Shown here one piece after another: positions 10,096 through 21,300 of a stretch of 24,282 nucleotides of DNA. A program made the translations under genes and the position numbers. Source of the DNA: Acanthamoeba lenticulata (taxonomy: Eukaryota; Discosea; Longamoebia; Acanthamoebidae). The stretch spans positions 1 through 24,282 of the forward strand of contig NAVB01004554.1 in the NCBI GenBank assembly GCA_002179805.1, written 5' to 3'. Below the pieces are notes generated by a model. It made no database searches. It saw only the letters and a list, made by a program, of their open reading frames with translations, and was not told the origin of the DNA. The first letter of the stretch is position 1. Each line of letters begins with the position of its first letter.

Positions 10096-12287
10096 GGGTT
10101 AGCCTGCGACTCAATTGGGATAGACAAGCCAAAGAAGTGGAAAAGCGTTTCTTGGCGGTCTGCCACATGCTACGCAAAAGGCGTGTTATGCCAGATCAAG
10201 CTGTGGCGGTTCTTAACGCTGCAGCAGTTGCAGTGGTCACGTACAGCATGCAAGTAGTGCCTTACCCGTTTGAATGGCTCACCAAATTAGACCAGCGGAT
10301 GGCCACAGAGGTACGGATGCGACAAGGGCTATCCCCCCGGTATGATTGGGAGACCTTTTTTATGCGGCCTGAAAAAGGGGGGCTTGGGCTCAATAGCCTA
10401 GTGGCAATGCAGCGGTTGGCACAGCGCACAGCCACAACGCTCCACCTCAACGGAGATAGTATCGCTAGAGATACCATCTTTGCCAGTATGGCCAGAGCGC
10501 ATGACAGCAGGGACAACCTGAGCCGTTGGAAAGCGGCATTGGCCACAGCAGACATATTGCCGCACGTTAATGGGGGGGATGTGAGGTTCATTCATGTTGG
10601 CTTGTTGCCTACAAATAAAGTGTGGCCAGTACTATATAGACTGGGGATGTGTTCCTGGACACAGCTGAATCTGCCCAGCCGTGCAGACAGGGAGCGCATG
10701 ATACGCAATATAATGTCCCCGCTTGTGCCCAGCGAAGCTGATCTGGATGAAATGGAAGAATTGAGAGACACATTGTTTACAGTAACGGGATCCGTTCAAT
10801 GCCCTCTAGTCCAGCCTTGTGTGCACCCGTTGGCCATTAGCGAGGAGACAAAAGCCCTGCTACACTGGAACTATGCTACAAATTCTGTGCGTGTCTGGAC
10901 TGATGGGGGGCATGTCCCCAATTGCACCACCGCAGGGGTATATTTCAGTCCCGAGTATAAAGACAAAGTGTTAGTCACCAAAGGCAAGTCTTCCTTCGTA
11001 GGAGAACTGGTGGCCATCTTGATTGCGCTGCAAAGGGTGCCCATCGACTACGGAGTGGAAGTCGTGACTGACTGCAAGAGCGCGGTAGATACTATAGATG
11101 GCTATCCTGGGTGGAAGAGAGGACGGCAAGCACAAACAGAAGGGCGTAGCATTATTCGCCAGATATTAGACAACATGAACTGCAGAAAAGCCAAAGGAGG
11201 CAACGTATGGTTCACGTATATCCCCAGCCACATTGAGGACAAGGAAGCGGCAGCAGAGTTGGCGGGGGAAGCGGCACGGCGTAAGTGGCATAAAAAGATA
11301 AAAGCACTTAAAAAGCTGCACGGACCAGACTTTGAAGTGCTCCGCGGTGGTAATGTGGCAGCGGATCAGTTGGCCACAGAAGCCAGAACTAGCCCCACCA
11401 CGATATATAGCCCTGACATTAACACCACTACAGATAGGGTGGCGTTAGTCGGCGTGGATGGTAGCCTCAGTGAAGGAGGACTTAAGACCGTTACCCTGGT
11501 AGAAGAAGCCGACAGATACCTCCGAATACAGCAGAAACGACCATCAAGAGGGGAGTACCTCAGGGATCAGGATACAAACTACACCAAATCGGTGGGTTTC
11601 CTCAAAGACCACAAATTCAGTCGTACCAGGCGCTGGTTGTACACGGCCAGGCTGAAGTCTCATTGTCCCAACGCCGAACGGATACATCTCTTCTGGGAAA
11701 GGGATAGCACCAACCGCGCCATTTGGCACGCCAGAGACAACCCAGGAACGGTAGACAAACAACGCGCCTGGGAACGGACCAGGGCACTACACAGCACCAG
11801 TGAGTGCTTCCTCTGCACTAAAGATACCCCATGTGGCGCGGATACAGCCATGATTGTGCATGTCCCCGACAGTGGAAGAAAGGAGATGCACGATCACGTG
11901 TACCTCCACTGCGAAAACACGGCGGGGTACAGGGCTAGTAGGGACGCGGCTATCATCGAGATACTTAGGAAGTACGTGTCTTGCCCGGTGGTACCCTTTG
12001 ACATGTTCCCTAAATGGTACGGAGGCCCTGCATCTACCGGTTGGGGCCTTACAGCAGCCATGGCCAAGCTTGGACAGTACAACAAGAGCATGGGTGCATT
12101 AGCCTTCTGTCCGCAGGTTCTGCCAGCGGCGTTAAGGGAGCTCGGAGTGGAGGACAACAAAGTGGAGGACTGCATCAAAGAGCTGCTCACACTCATAGCC
12201 GAGACCTCGGAGGAGATCTGGAAACGTCGTATGGAAAGAAAGTACGAGATTGGAAAAGAGATGGCACGTGGTTGGGACCCCCCATAA
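10096..12287 (+). CDS. LINE ORF2-type polyprotein, C-terminal part (RT thumb, RNase H, Cys/His knuckle)
   Basis: About 730 codons are open from the element's left edge to TAA at 12285-12287. The frame continues upstream of the element only by chance, since that DNA is host sequence. The first part (SLRLNWDRQAKEVEKRF to about ATEVRMRQGLSP) looks like the region after the LINE RT catalytic core; the palm with the FxDD-type motif is missing. An RNase H domain follows with the acidic set D (VWTDGG), E (VGELVAIL), D (VVTDCKSAV) and D (GGNVAADQLA), so its active site looks complete. Near the C-terminus CFLC and HDHVYLHC form a CCHC-like knuckle as in the zf-RVT region of many LINEs. It lacks its own promoter and RT core, so it cannot mobilise itself. 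Whether any protein is made is unknown. Confidence 0.9.
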
Positions 12288-12310
12288 AAGGGGTCCTTCA
12301 TTTCCCGACG

Positions 12311-12362
12311 CAGGAGAAGAGACTTTTGTCTTCGGTCCCGTTCAGACGGGCTTTTTCTCCTG
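12311..12362 (+). other. Structured LINE 3' UTR (nested hairpins)
   Basis: An outer stem CAGGAGA (12311-12317) pairs with TCTCCTG (12356-12362). Inside it are a short AGAC/GTCT hairpin and a 5-bp hairpin CCCGT/ACGGG (12337-12341 with 12346-12350, loop TCAG). It lies 9 nt before the TTC tail, where LINEs of the stringent type carry the RNA hairpin recognised by their own RT. Confidence 0.55.
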
Positions 12363-12370
12363 TCAGCAAT

Positions 12371-12394
12371 TTCTTCTTCTTCTTCTTCTTCTTC
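12371..12394 (+). repeat. (TTC)8 LINE 3' tail
   Basis: Eight perfect TTC units end the element directly before the right target-site duplication. Short tandem repeats rather than poly(A) end several LINE clades. Confidence 0.9.
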
Positions 12395-12407
12395 TAAAAC
12401 GCAGCTC
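12395..12407 (+). repeat. Target-site duplication, right copy
   Basis: Exact second copy of the 13-mer at 10081-10093. Joining the two flanks at one copy gives the predicted empty site. Confidence 0.93.
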
Positions 12408-12450
12408 GGCGGCAATCTCAGCAAGTAGCTTTGCGATTTGTACACACGCC
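12408..12450. promoter_or_regulatory. Right half of a divergent promoter split by the LINE
   Basis: Only 43 nt separate the right duplication from the SIW14-like ATG, and 36 nt separate the left duplication from the Roadblock-like ATG. With one duplication copy, the original distance between the two divergent starts was about 92 bp. The region must have carried the core promoters of both genes. No TATA box is evident. Confidence 0.45.
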
Positions 12451-13492
<1,042 letters not shown>

Positions 13493-13967
13493 TTCTCTCC
13501 CTCTTCTCTTGCTTGTAGATGATGGCGTCCATTTTGTACCCGGTTGTGTTTGCACCACAAGCAACACTCCTTTTCTTTTGTTTTGTTGGCCTCCAAAAAC
13601 AACATAAAGTCGACAAAAAAGAATATACATGGCCGGTTTTTTCCGGCCACAGAAAAGAGAGCCGTTAGGCGGGAGCTTTTTTCTAAGCACCAGAGGAGGA
13701 AAGAAGGCAGCAGGGAGGCCGGATCGATAGCAGGTACCGAACCAAGAAATAACCACCTCCTTCTCGCCTCCTTTGTCTGGTTTTATGCGACCATCCCAGC
13801 GCCCTCCTGCGCGTCTCTTCTTCAATCTATGCATTGGCGATGGTCCCCCTCCTCGCAATCCAATGTCGCTCCGCTGAGTCCAAATTCGTGAACCGCCCCA
13901 ATATTTCGTTTCTTGGAAATCGAGTTTGTTGGCGTGCGTAAGCCCAGCATTAACTGCGGCCGCACAG
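13493..13967 (+). other. Intergenic region before the winged-helix gene
   Basis: 475 nt with no coding sequence I can support. It holds the 3' flank of the phosphatase gene and the promoter/5' UTR of the next gene. The ATG at 13968 is directly preceded by a CGCACAG that could be a splice acceptor, so a 5' leader intron is possible. Confidence 0.45.
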
Positions 13968-15213
13968 ATGGAACATCCTCAGCAACACCAAGTGCCGATG
14001 GATCATCATCAGCATACCCACGAGGAAGTGCACCATGTGCGTATTACGAGTCGCAGCGTCGCAGCGTGAGACCGCGCGCTAAAAGCGTTCTCTTTTCCGC
14101 CACCAGGCCTTCGGTGGCACGCCAGAGCAGCACCACGAGCTGGCGCACATCCCACCACCGGATCAGCACGTCACCCTCGACGTGACCCACCAGCAGCACC
14201 AGGTCCTGCCGCCTCATTTGCAGCAGCTCACCCACCACGCACACGAGCTCGCCCACGTAGAGGGCCTGCCACCTCCGTTGCCCGTCGGTACGCCAGTTCT
14301 GCTCTTGGCTTTTGATGCTTATTCCACGTGAGCTGATCCTTTGATGCCCAATCTTTGCCCATTTCATGTAGCGCCGCCAGAGTATCATCACCACCATGAA
14401 GGTGAAGGTGAGGAGGAGCATGTACAGGGCCAGTACCTGCTGCACAAGCGTCTCATGGACGATGTGCTAGCGCAGTCGAACCTGATCGGCGTGCCCATGC
14501 CCAACGAGCTTGGTGGAGGGCCTGACAAGAAGCGACGAAAGACAACCACCGAGCAGCAGGTCAAGCGGCACAAGTACGACGTCCTCAAGGCCTTCTTCCG
14601 CGTCTACTTCACCGACAGCAAGGACGGGATGGTTCTCAAGGACGCCATTTACAACCTCTACACCAAGAAGATCCCTGTCACCCAACGGTTTGTTGAATCT
14701 TTCCATTCAATCTTTGCGATTCTTAAAAGATCTGACCAAACTTGTCATTCATGCAGGATTGCGAGAAATGCGATGTATCGACACATGTGGTCCTTCTTCA
14801 AGAATAAGATCTCGGCCTTCCAGAGCAATTACCGCGAGTATATCAAGGGCGTCAAGCTGTCGTGCAATGGCGCTGCGCTCAACTACGACGGCTACGAGAA
14901 GGACCTCGACCTCCTGCACGCCGTGGGCGTGGGCGGAGTCTTTGACTTTGACGAAGAGGAGCTCGAGAAGTCTGACCGGGGCGCCACGGCCGACTCGCCC
15001 TACCTCACCGGCGACGCCGACGCGTCGAACCAGGGCGGCGGTCTGGGCGAGAGCACCGACGGCTCCCTGCTCGCCGTTGTGGAGAACCTCGAGCAGCAGG
15101 TGCAGCGCATGGCGTCCTCGCTGGCCGACCTCCGCGCACGGCTCAAGAAGGGCTCCGGTGCCGTCGGCGTGGGCGTCGGCGTGGGTGTTGGCGAGGAGGA
15201 GGAGCAGGCCTGA
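13968..15213 (+). CDS. His/Gln-rich nuclear protein with putative winged-helix domain
   Basis: Four exons (13968-14036, 14107-14287, 14372-14687, 14757-15213) give 340 residues. Residues 1 to about 100 are rich in His, Gln and Pro (clusters such as HHQHTHEEVHH and EYHHHHEGEGEEE). A basic NLS-like KKRRK lies near residue 139. Residues about 150-235 look like a compact helical domain ending in a wing: VLKAFFRVYF, VLKDAIYNLY, RNAMYRHMWSFF, then YREYIKGVKL. The final YxKGVKL wing resembles RFX-type and D5-primase-C-terminal-type winged helices, but the similarity is short, so this is inference. After an acidic stretch comes a coiled coil (VVENLEQQVQRMASSLADL) and a (GV)n tail. A sequence-specific DNA-binding regulator is the likeliest role. 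Intron 3 (69 nt) is stop-free and in frame, so retention would add 23 residues. Confidence 0.72.
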
Positions 15214-15342
15214 ATGAACCTGCCCCCCACAGCAGGTGGGCTGCCGTGGTGATCAACTTTTTTTGTCGAAAGAACGTGTTTAAGAGAGGTTTTTTTTTTC
15301 AAAATCATTTTTACATTGTTTTTTAAAATATCAATAAGATTT
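15214..15342. other. Convergent intergenic spacer
   Basis: 129 nt between the stop codons of the winged-helix gene (+) and the protease gene (-). It is rich in T runs on the plus strand and presumably carries both 3' ends. No canonical AATAAA is seen on either strand; AATAAG occurs at about 15334. Confidence 0.5.
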
Positions 15343-17750
15343 CTATCGAATTATGAACAAAATGAACAGCAAAAGCAGCGCGAGGGGGAAGAGCCAAACG
15401 GGTGCGACCACCGCAGACGCAGCGCTGTTGGCGACAACTCGAGGCGAGCCAGCCTGCGCGGCGGAAGGCAGCTCGTAGTAGAGCGTGAATGTGCCAGAGC
15501 CCTCCTGGGCAGTGACGCGGAAGAAGTACTGTCCTCCGCCACTCGCTGCCATCGAGAGAATGTCAGCGTGGGCTCAGAACGAAATGAATACAAGACGGAG
15601 GATGAAGTGGTCATCTTGTACCTGAGAACGAGTACTGAATCCACTCGTGTCCAGAGCCACTCGAGGACGTGGCGAGGAGGGTCGAGGAGGTGCTGTTGAC
15701 ATTGACTTGTCGCAGCTCCAGATCAAAGTCGGTTGTGGCCTCGAGCCACGCCTGCAGGTAGCCCGAAGAGGCATCGCGGTCGTCCACGTCGATCAACTCT
15801 GACTCCCAATGGGTCTGCACCAACGCCAATCAGCACCCCACTTGAACAACACTGCACATCAATCACTTCATGCGTAATGTGTCGTACCGAGTTGGCCAGG
15901 GCGACCTTGGCGGTAACGCGGCACTTGGCGCCCAGCCTCTGGCAGGCGGCCTGGCCCGTGGTCGTGACGTCGGTGGCCGCCACATTGATGAACGAGTAGA
16001 GAAGGCGATTGACCGTCGTCTCGCCCGTGCTGGTGAGCGCGTCGAGCGTCGCGCTGGCGTAGAGCGCGCCAGCGACCTCGCTCGGCGTGCTGCTGTTGAC
16101 GGCGCTCAGAAACAGCGCGACGGCGCCGCTGACGTGCGGCGTGGCCTGCGAGGTGCCGGAGAGCAGCGCGCGGGACGTGTCACTGAGGTTGTAGGCCGAC
16201 GGGATCTGCACGCCCGGGGCCCAGAGGTCCACGCACGAGCCCCAGTTGGAGAACGAGGCCTTGCCGTCGCGCGAGGTAGAGGCCGCCACGGTGATGCTGT
16301 AGGGGGACCGCGCGGGCGACCTCCTACAGGCGTCCGTGTTGTCGTTGCCCGCGGCGGACACGACCACCACGCCCGCTTGGTAGGCCAACGCCACTGCGTG
16401 GTCCACCACATCCGATTCGCTTTTCTGGAATATGGCCAAAGATTTAGACCACAAAAAACGAAGTTGAACAAAGAAAAAAAAAACAAAAAAACAATAAGAA
16501 CGAAAGCGACAAAGAACGAAGCGAAGGCGTGTCAATTGACGTACACTGCCAAGGGAGAGGGAGATGAGGCATTTGGGCTTTTCAGGCCGCGAAGCGCAAT
16601 TGGCTACGGCCCATTTGATGGCATATACGACTTTGAATGCCGTCGCGTCGCCCTTGCAGTTCAGGGCTTTGACACCCACGATGCTGACGTTCTTGGCCAT
16701 GCCCAAGGTGGCCCCTCCGATGGTGCCCGCCACATGCGTCCCATGGCCGTTGCAGTCCTCATCGATTCCATCTCGCACAAAGTTGGCCCCAAATGAGGCT
16801 CGGCCACCAAACTCTGCCCCGAGTTGCCCGTCAGACCTGTTCATGGACATGGACATGATGACGCGATATACCTTGGTGGCTGGCGCGGATGCCCGAGTCG
16901 ACGACGTAGACGACGACGTTGTTGTGCGTGGGCAGGGCGTAGGTGTAGCTCTGGTCCAGCGGCAGGCTGCGCTGGTCCACGCGGTCGACGCCCCACGGGT
17001 ACTCGAAGGGGTCCGAGGGGGTGAGGACTTCGGTGGCCGTCTCCACTTCGGCGCGCACGACCAAGTTGGGTTCGATGAACTCTGTCCAGGGCATGTCCCT
17101 CAACGACTCTGCAAGGAGATGAAATGAAACGAAAAAAAAATCATATCAGGGATATTATTGATTTAAAAATAAAGAAATATGGCCATTGGCTCTTGCAAAT
17201 AGCTTGTGTCGTGGGTGATTGGTTGGTGCGTCGCACCCAAAACGTCGACTTCACGCTCCGCCAGCGTGCGAGGCACGGTCAGCTGGACAACCAGGCGCTT
17301 GTCCATCTCCAAGGCCATGAGGCCCAACTCGGGCTGGCGGACGTCGAGCTCCTCGGCATCTTCCTTCCCAGGGTCTTGGCCTCCGTCGGAGGCGCGAAGT
17401 CGCTGCTGTCGGGCCTCGCGCAGGGGCTTCAGGTCGAACCACTCGTGCATGCCAAAGCGCTGGGCAAGGTGGCGGCCCATGTCCTCGAGCACGGCCACAA
17501 AGTCGTCGCGGTAGGCCTTCTTGATCATAATGAGCCACTCGCGCTCGCGCATGATGTCCGAGACGTCTTCCTCGGGCGAGGAGCGCAGATCCTTCCGCCG
17601 CAAGCGGTTGATGTCGCCCTGGAGGTGTTGGGGCAGGCGGAGTGGTGCGCGGGACGAGGTGATGTCGCTCTCCCCGAAGCCTGGTGTGGCGACCACGAGC
17701 GCGACACCAGCCAGGAAGAGCCAAAGGGCGAAGGTCGACGTACTCAGCAT
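15343..17750 (-). CDS. Secreted subtilisin-like serine protease (S8) with C-terminal membrane anchor
   Basis: Six exons (17237-17750, 16872-17108, 16545-16813, 15888-16424, 15622-15814, 15343-15545) give 650 residues. A signal peptide covers about residues 1-24 (ALWLFLAGVALVVA). A prodomain precedes the catalytic core and ends near FIEPNLVV. The triad is complete: Asp242 (YVVDSGI), His274 (NGHGTHVAG) and Ser432 (GTSQATPHVSG); the oxyanion Asn is Asn367 (SAAGND). The serine motif has Gln in place of the usual Met. After the core (about residue 475) comes a beta-rich region like a P/C-terminal pre-peptidase domain (YFFRVTAQEGSGTFTLYY). The last 25 residues are hydrophobic (VWLFPLALLLLFILFI) and end with one Arg, which suits a GPI-attachment signal or tail anchor at the cell surface. 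The ATG at 17750 heads the signal peptide. Intron 3 (16425-16544, 120 nt) is stop-free and in frame. It is divergent from the mucin-like gene. Confidence 0.93.
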
Positions 17751-18357
17751 CTTCACCACGGAGGAAACTTGCTTGTACGTGTATGTGAAGCTCAGGCCTT
17801 GCTTCTTCTCCTGCGTTCTTTACTGGAGTGTGCACGAAGCCGGGCTTGCAGGAAAGAAAGAAAGAAAGCCACTAAAGCTCAAGAACCACCAAGTCAGGGA
17901 GATACATAGGAGTTAGTTCTTGTTGGAGGGCTGGTTGCTTGCGTTTCTCGCAAAGTCCGAGGTTTAAAAATAAGAAAACTGCCGCGGTCGGAGAGCTCTC
18001 AAATAGTGGTTGTCGTTCATCGTCGACCAAGTGTTAAAAGCTGTCTGTGGCCAGCTGCAAGCTGTCCTGCTCCAAGGTTGGGGTTGGTTTTCCGATCACC
18101 ACACACGACTAAAAAGTTAATAATGATCAAGAGAAAAACAAAGAAATTCGTATCCCAAAAGAAGGCAAGGATACCAAAAACGGACAAGCTGGCCCCTGAA
18201 GCTCCACTCGACCTTCATACCACTCAACCGTCTCGACCCGCCCGAGGCCTCATTTTTCCCGCTTGAGGCCTCTCATCTTTCTTCTTCCCTAACCAAGAGC
18301 TTTCTCCTCTTTTGCGAACTCTGCTTCTTCTTGCCTTTACATCTATTACTTCTCCTC
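17751..18357. promoter_or_regulatory. Shared divergent promoter region (protease / mucin-like adhesin)
   Basis: 607 nt separate the two start codons, with no gene in between. It has A/T-rich stretches (around 17960-17980 and 18105-18175) in an otherwise GC-rich setting, and a C/T-rich tract on the plus strand at 18270-18355 just before the adhesin start. Individual elements cannot be assigned. The layout suggests possible co-regulation of two surface proteins. Confidence 0.5.
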
Positions 18358-21300
18358 ATGCAACATGCTCGATATACCACCTTCATCATCCTCTTCCAGC
18401 TCATCGCCCTGACGAGTATTCTCCCGCTGCTCGCCGAGTGCTGTTCCTGCAGTAGAACCCCAGGGACCTTCCCCCTGGTTCCTCCCAACGACGAAAGCTG
18501 GCCATCGTTCGTCTCGTGGATCGTGTCTGGCGTGGTTACAGAAGCCGTCCACGTCGACCCGCGCTACGTGGCCCAGGACGTGTCGCCTAACATCTACTTC
18601 GACGACCCGCGGCCCGACGCCCAGTGCTACTTGAACGTCACCTTTGTGAGCAGTACGACGATCGCGCGCAACCGCTTTGGCACCTTCCAGTTTGACCGCA
18701 ATGCGCCGCTGGGGTCGCGCGTCCTGGCCAACACCATACAAACGCTGTTCTGGGACGCCACCGAAAACGTCGTCTGGCCAGACTCGGAGCCTTGCCTTGC
18801 CCATGGCTCCACCATCAGGCTTGGGCCCTATGCCCACGACGCCTCCGTGGGCTTCTTCCTCGACCCCAACGGTGCCTGCGGCACCCCCAATTGGCGCTTC
18901 TGGACTCTTGATGAAGAGAACCGAAAGTATGACACCTCCAACTGGGACACGGTTTCCAAGCCCTTCGGTCGCATGGCCGCGATCTTGCAGGAGCCCACGA
19001 CGGATCGCATCTTCCTCGGCTTTGACGACTGGCCGCTTGCCGGCACGGACAATGACTACAACGACATCATCGTTTTCATCGACAAGGACTGTCCGATCGA
19101 CAATTCAGTCATTCCGTGCAGCAACAAGTGCCGCTACTCGAGTCAAGTGCTCGACACGGAGAAATGTACTTGCTCCTGCCCCAACGAGTCCGCCTTGCGG
19201 CCGCAGTGCGAGGCCAACAGCGGAACTTGGGACGATCCCACCTGTTCGTGCGTGTCTGGGCCATCTCCTTCGTCCTCGCCTTCAGCCTCTTCCTCTCCAT
19301 CTCCTTCTGCCTCTCCGTCTCCCTCGGCCTCCCCCTCTGCTTCTGCCTCTCCATCTTCTTCTGCTTCCCCCGCTTCTGCCTCCCCCTCGGCTTCAGGTTC
19401 TCCCTCTCCCTCAGCTTCAGCTTCAGCCTCAACCTTTCCCTCAGCCTCGGCCTCAGCCTCAGCCTCTGCCTCTGCCTCTGCCTCAGCCTCAGCCTCAGCC
19501 TCTGCTTCTGCTTCTGCCTCTGCTTCTTCCTCGGCCTCGTCCTCCCCTTCTCCGTCGTCAACCAACAGCCCATCCAACTCACCCTCGGGGAGCGCCACGC
19601 CGACGGCCACCCCGACTGTGACGTCCTCCAGGACGCCCAGAGTGAGCCCATCCGCCACGTCAACTGAGACCCCAACAGTGTCGCCTTCGAGGACACCAAC
19701 AGTTACGCCGACTGTTACACCGACGGTGACGCCCACTGTCACGCCCACCGTTACCCCGACCGCCACGCCGACGGTGACTGCGACAGTGACGCCTTCTGTC
19801 ACGGCCACGGTAACGCCCACGGCGACGCCTTCTGTAACGCCTACCACGGTGACGCCCACAGTCACGCCCTCAAGGACACCTACAGTCACGCCCTCTGTGA
19901 CGGCCACAGTGACGCCTATTGAATCACCGTCTATGACCCCAACAGTCACGCCCACAGTCACGCCTACCGTGACGCCCACAATGACCCCAACAGTGACTCC
20001 AACAATGCCGCCCACGAGCTCCCCGACGGTCACGCCCTCAAAGACGCCCTCTGTCACGCCTACCGTGACCCCCACAATGACGCCTACAGAAACACCGTCT
20101 TTGACACCCACTAGCACGCCCACCGTGACGCCTACTGTGACACCCACAGTCACCCCCACAGTGACACCAACGGTCACGCCAACCGCGACTCCAACTGTGA
20201 CTCCTACAGTCACGCCTACTGTGACTCCAACGGTCACGCCCTCGGTGACTCCAACTGTGACGCCTACATTCACGCCCACGGTCACGCCCACCTTGACTCC
20301 TACGATCACACCGACAGTAACTCCCACGATCACTCCGACTGTGACACCCACGGTGACGCCAACAGTGACGCCCACAGTTACGGCCACAGTGACACCTACC
20401 TCGACCCCTACGGTCACGCCCTCACAGACGCCCTCACAAACGCCTTCCCCTTCTCCTTCTACCACGCCGACTGGGACGCCGACGGCGACACCCACAGTGA
20501 CGCCGACTGTGACACCCACCATGACACCAACAGTGACGCCCACCGTGACTCCAACCGTTACGCCCAGCGTAACGCCGAGTTGGACTCCGTCGGTGACACC
20601 AACAGTGACGCCCACGGAAACGCCCAGCGTGACTCCCAGTTCAACGCCAACCGTGACGCCAACGGTCACGCCCTCTGTGACCCCAACTCTTACGCCCTCA
20701 GGGACACCGACGGTTACGCCGACTGTCACGCCGACAACCAGTCTCACCGTGACACCCACAGTTACTTCCACGGTCACGCCTACCTTGACTCCTACAATCA
20801 CCCCGACAATGACCCCCACGGTTACGCCCACGGTCACGCCTACTGTAACTACCACAGTGACACCCACGGTTACGCCCACTGTCACGCCTACGGTCACACC
20901 CACGGTCACGCCGACCGTCACGCCGACTGTGACCACTACTGTGACGCCCGCAGGAACGCCAAGCGTGACGCCGTCGACCACCCCGACTGTGACGCCTACG
21001 GTCACTCCCACCGTCACGCCCACAGTCACACCTACTGTAACGCCGTCGGAAACTCCCAGCGTGACGCCCACGGTCACTCCTTCGATGACGGTGACGCCCA
21101 CAGTAACGCCCAGCGTGACGCCGAGTGTTACGCCAACAGTCACACCCACTGTCACGCCGACTGTCACGCCGACGCCCACATCATCGGTGACGCCTACACC
21201 GTCGCCAACTGTCACGCCGACCGTCACGCCGACGGAGACGCCGTCGCCGTCGACTAGCCCTACGCCATCGCCTTCCGTGACATCGTCGCCTTCTTATGGA

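Larger units (their letters stand above)
10094..12394 (+). mobile_element. 5'-truncated non-LTR (LINE) retrotransposon
   Basis: A 2301-bp insert is bounded by a perfect 13-bp direct repeat and ends in (TTC)8. It contains the 3' part of a LINE ORF, a short structured 3' UTR and no LTRs. Variable-length target-site duplication, 5' truncation and a simple 3' tail are hallmarks of target-primed reverse transcription. The duplication starts with (T)AAAA, consistent with the TTTT/A bottom-strand preference known for APE-type endonucleases of L1-like elements; the element's own endonuclease is missing through truncation. Base composition and codon use are visibly less GC-rich than the flanking host genes. 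The perfect duplication and undamaged frame point to a recent insertion. Confidence 0.95.

Noticed and set aside
15870..16796. 308-codon plus-strand open frame
   Set aside because: Antisense of the subtilase core, whose triad and introns are clear on the minus strand.
19143..21227. 694-codon minus-strand open frame rich in Gly-Val-Thr
   Set aside because: It is the antisense of the TPTV minisatellite. Repeat units without CTA/TTA/TCA keep it open by composition. The plus strand has signal peptide, domain and TM helix.
20580..21257. Plus-strand shifted frame rich in His/Asp/Tyr
   Set aside because: Shifted reading of the same 12-bp repeat, flanked by stops and without a start context.
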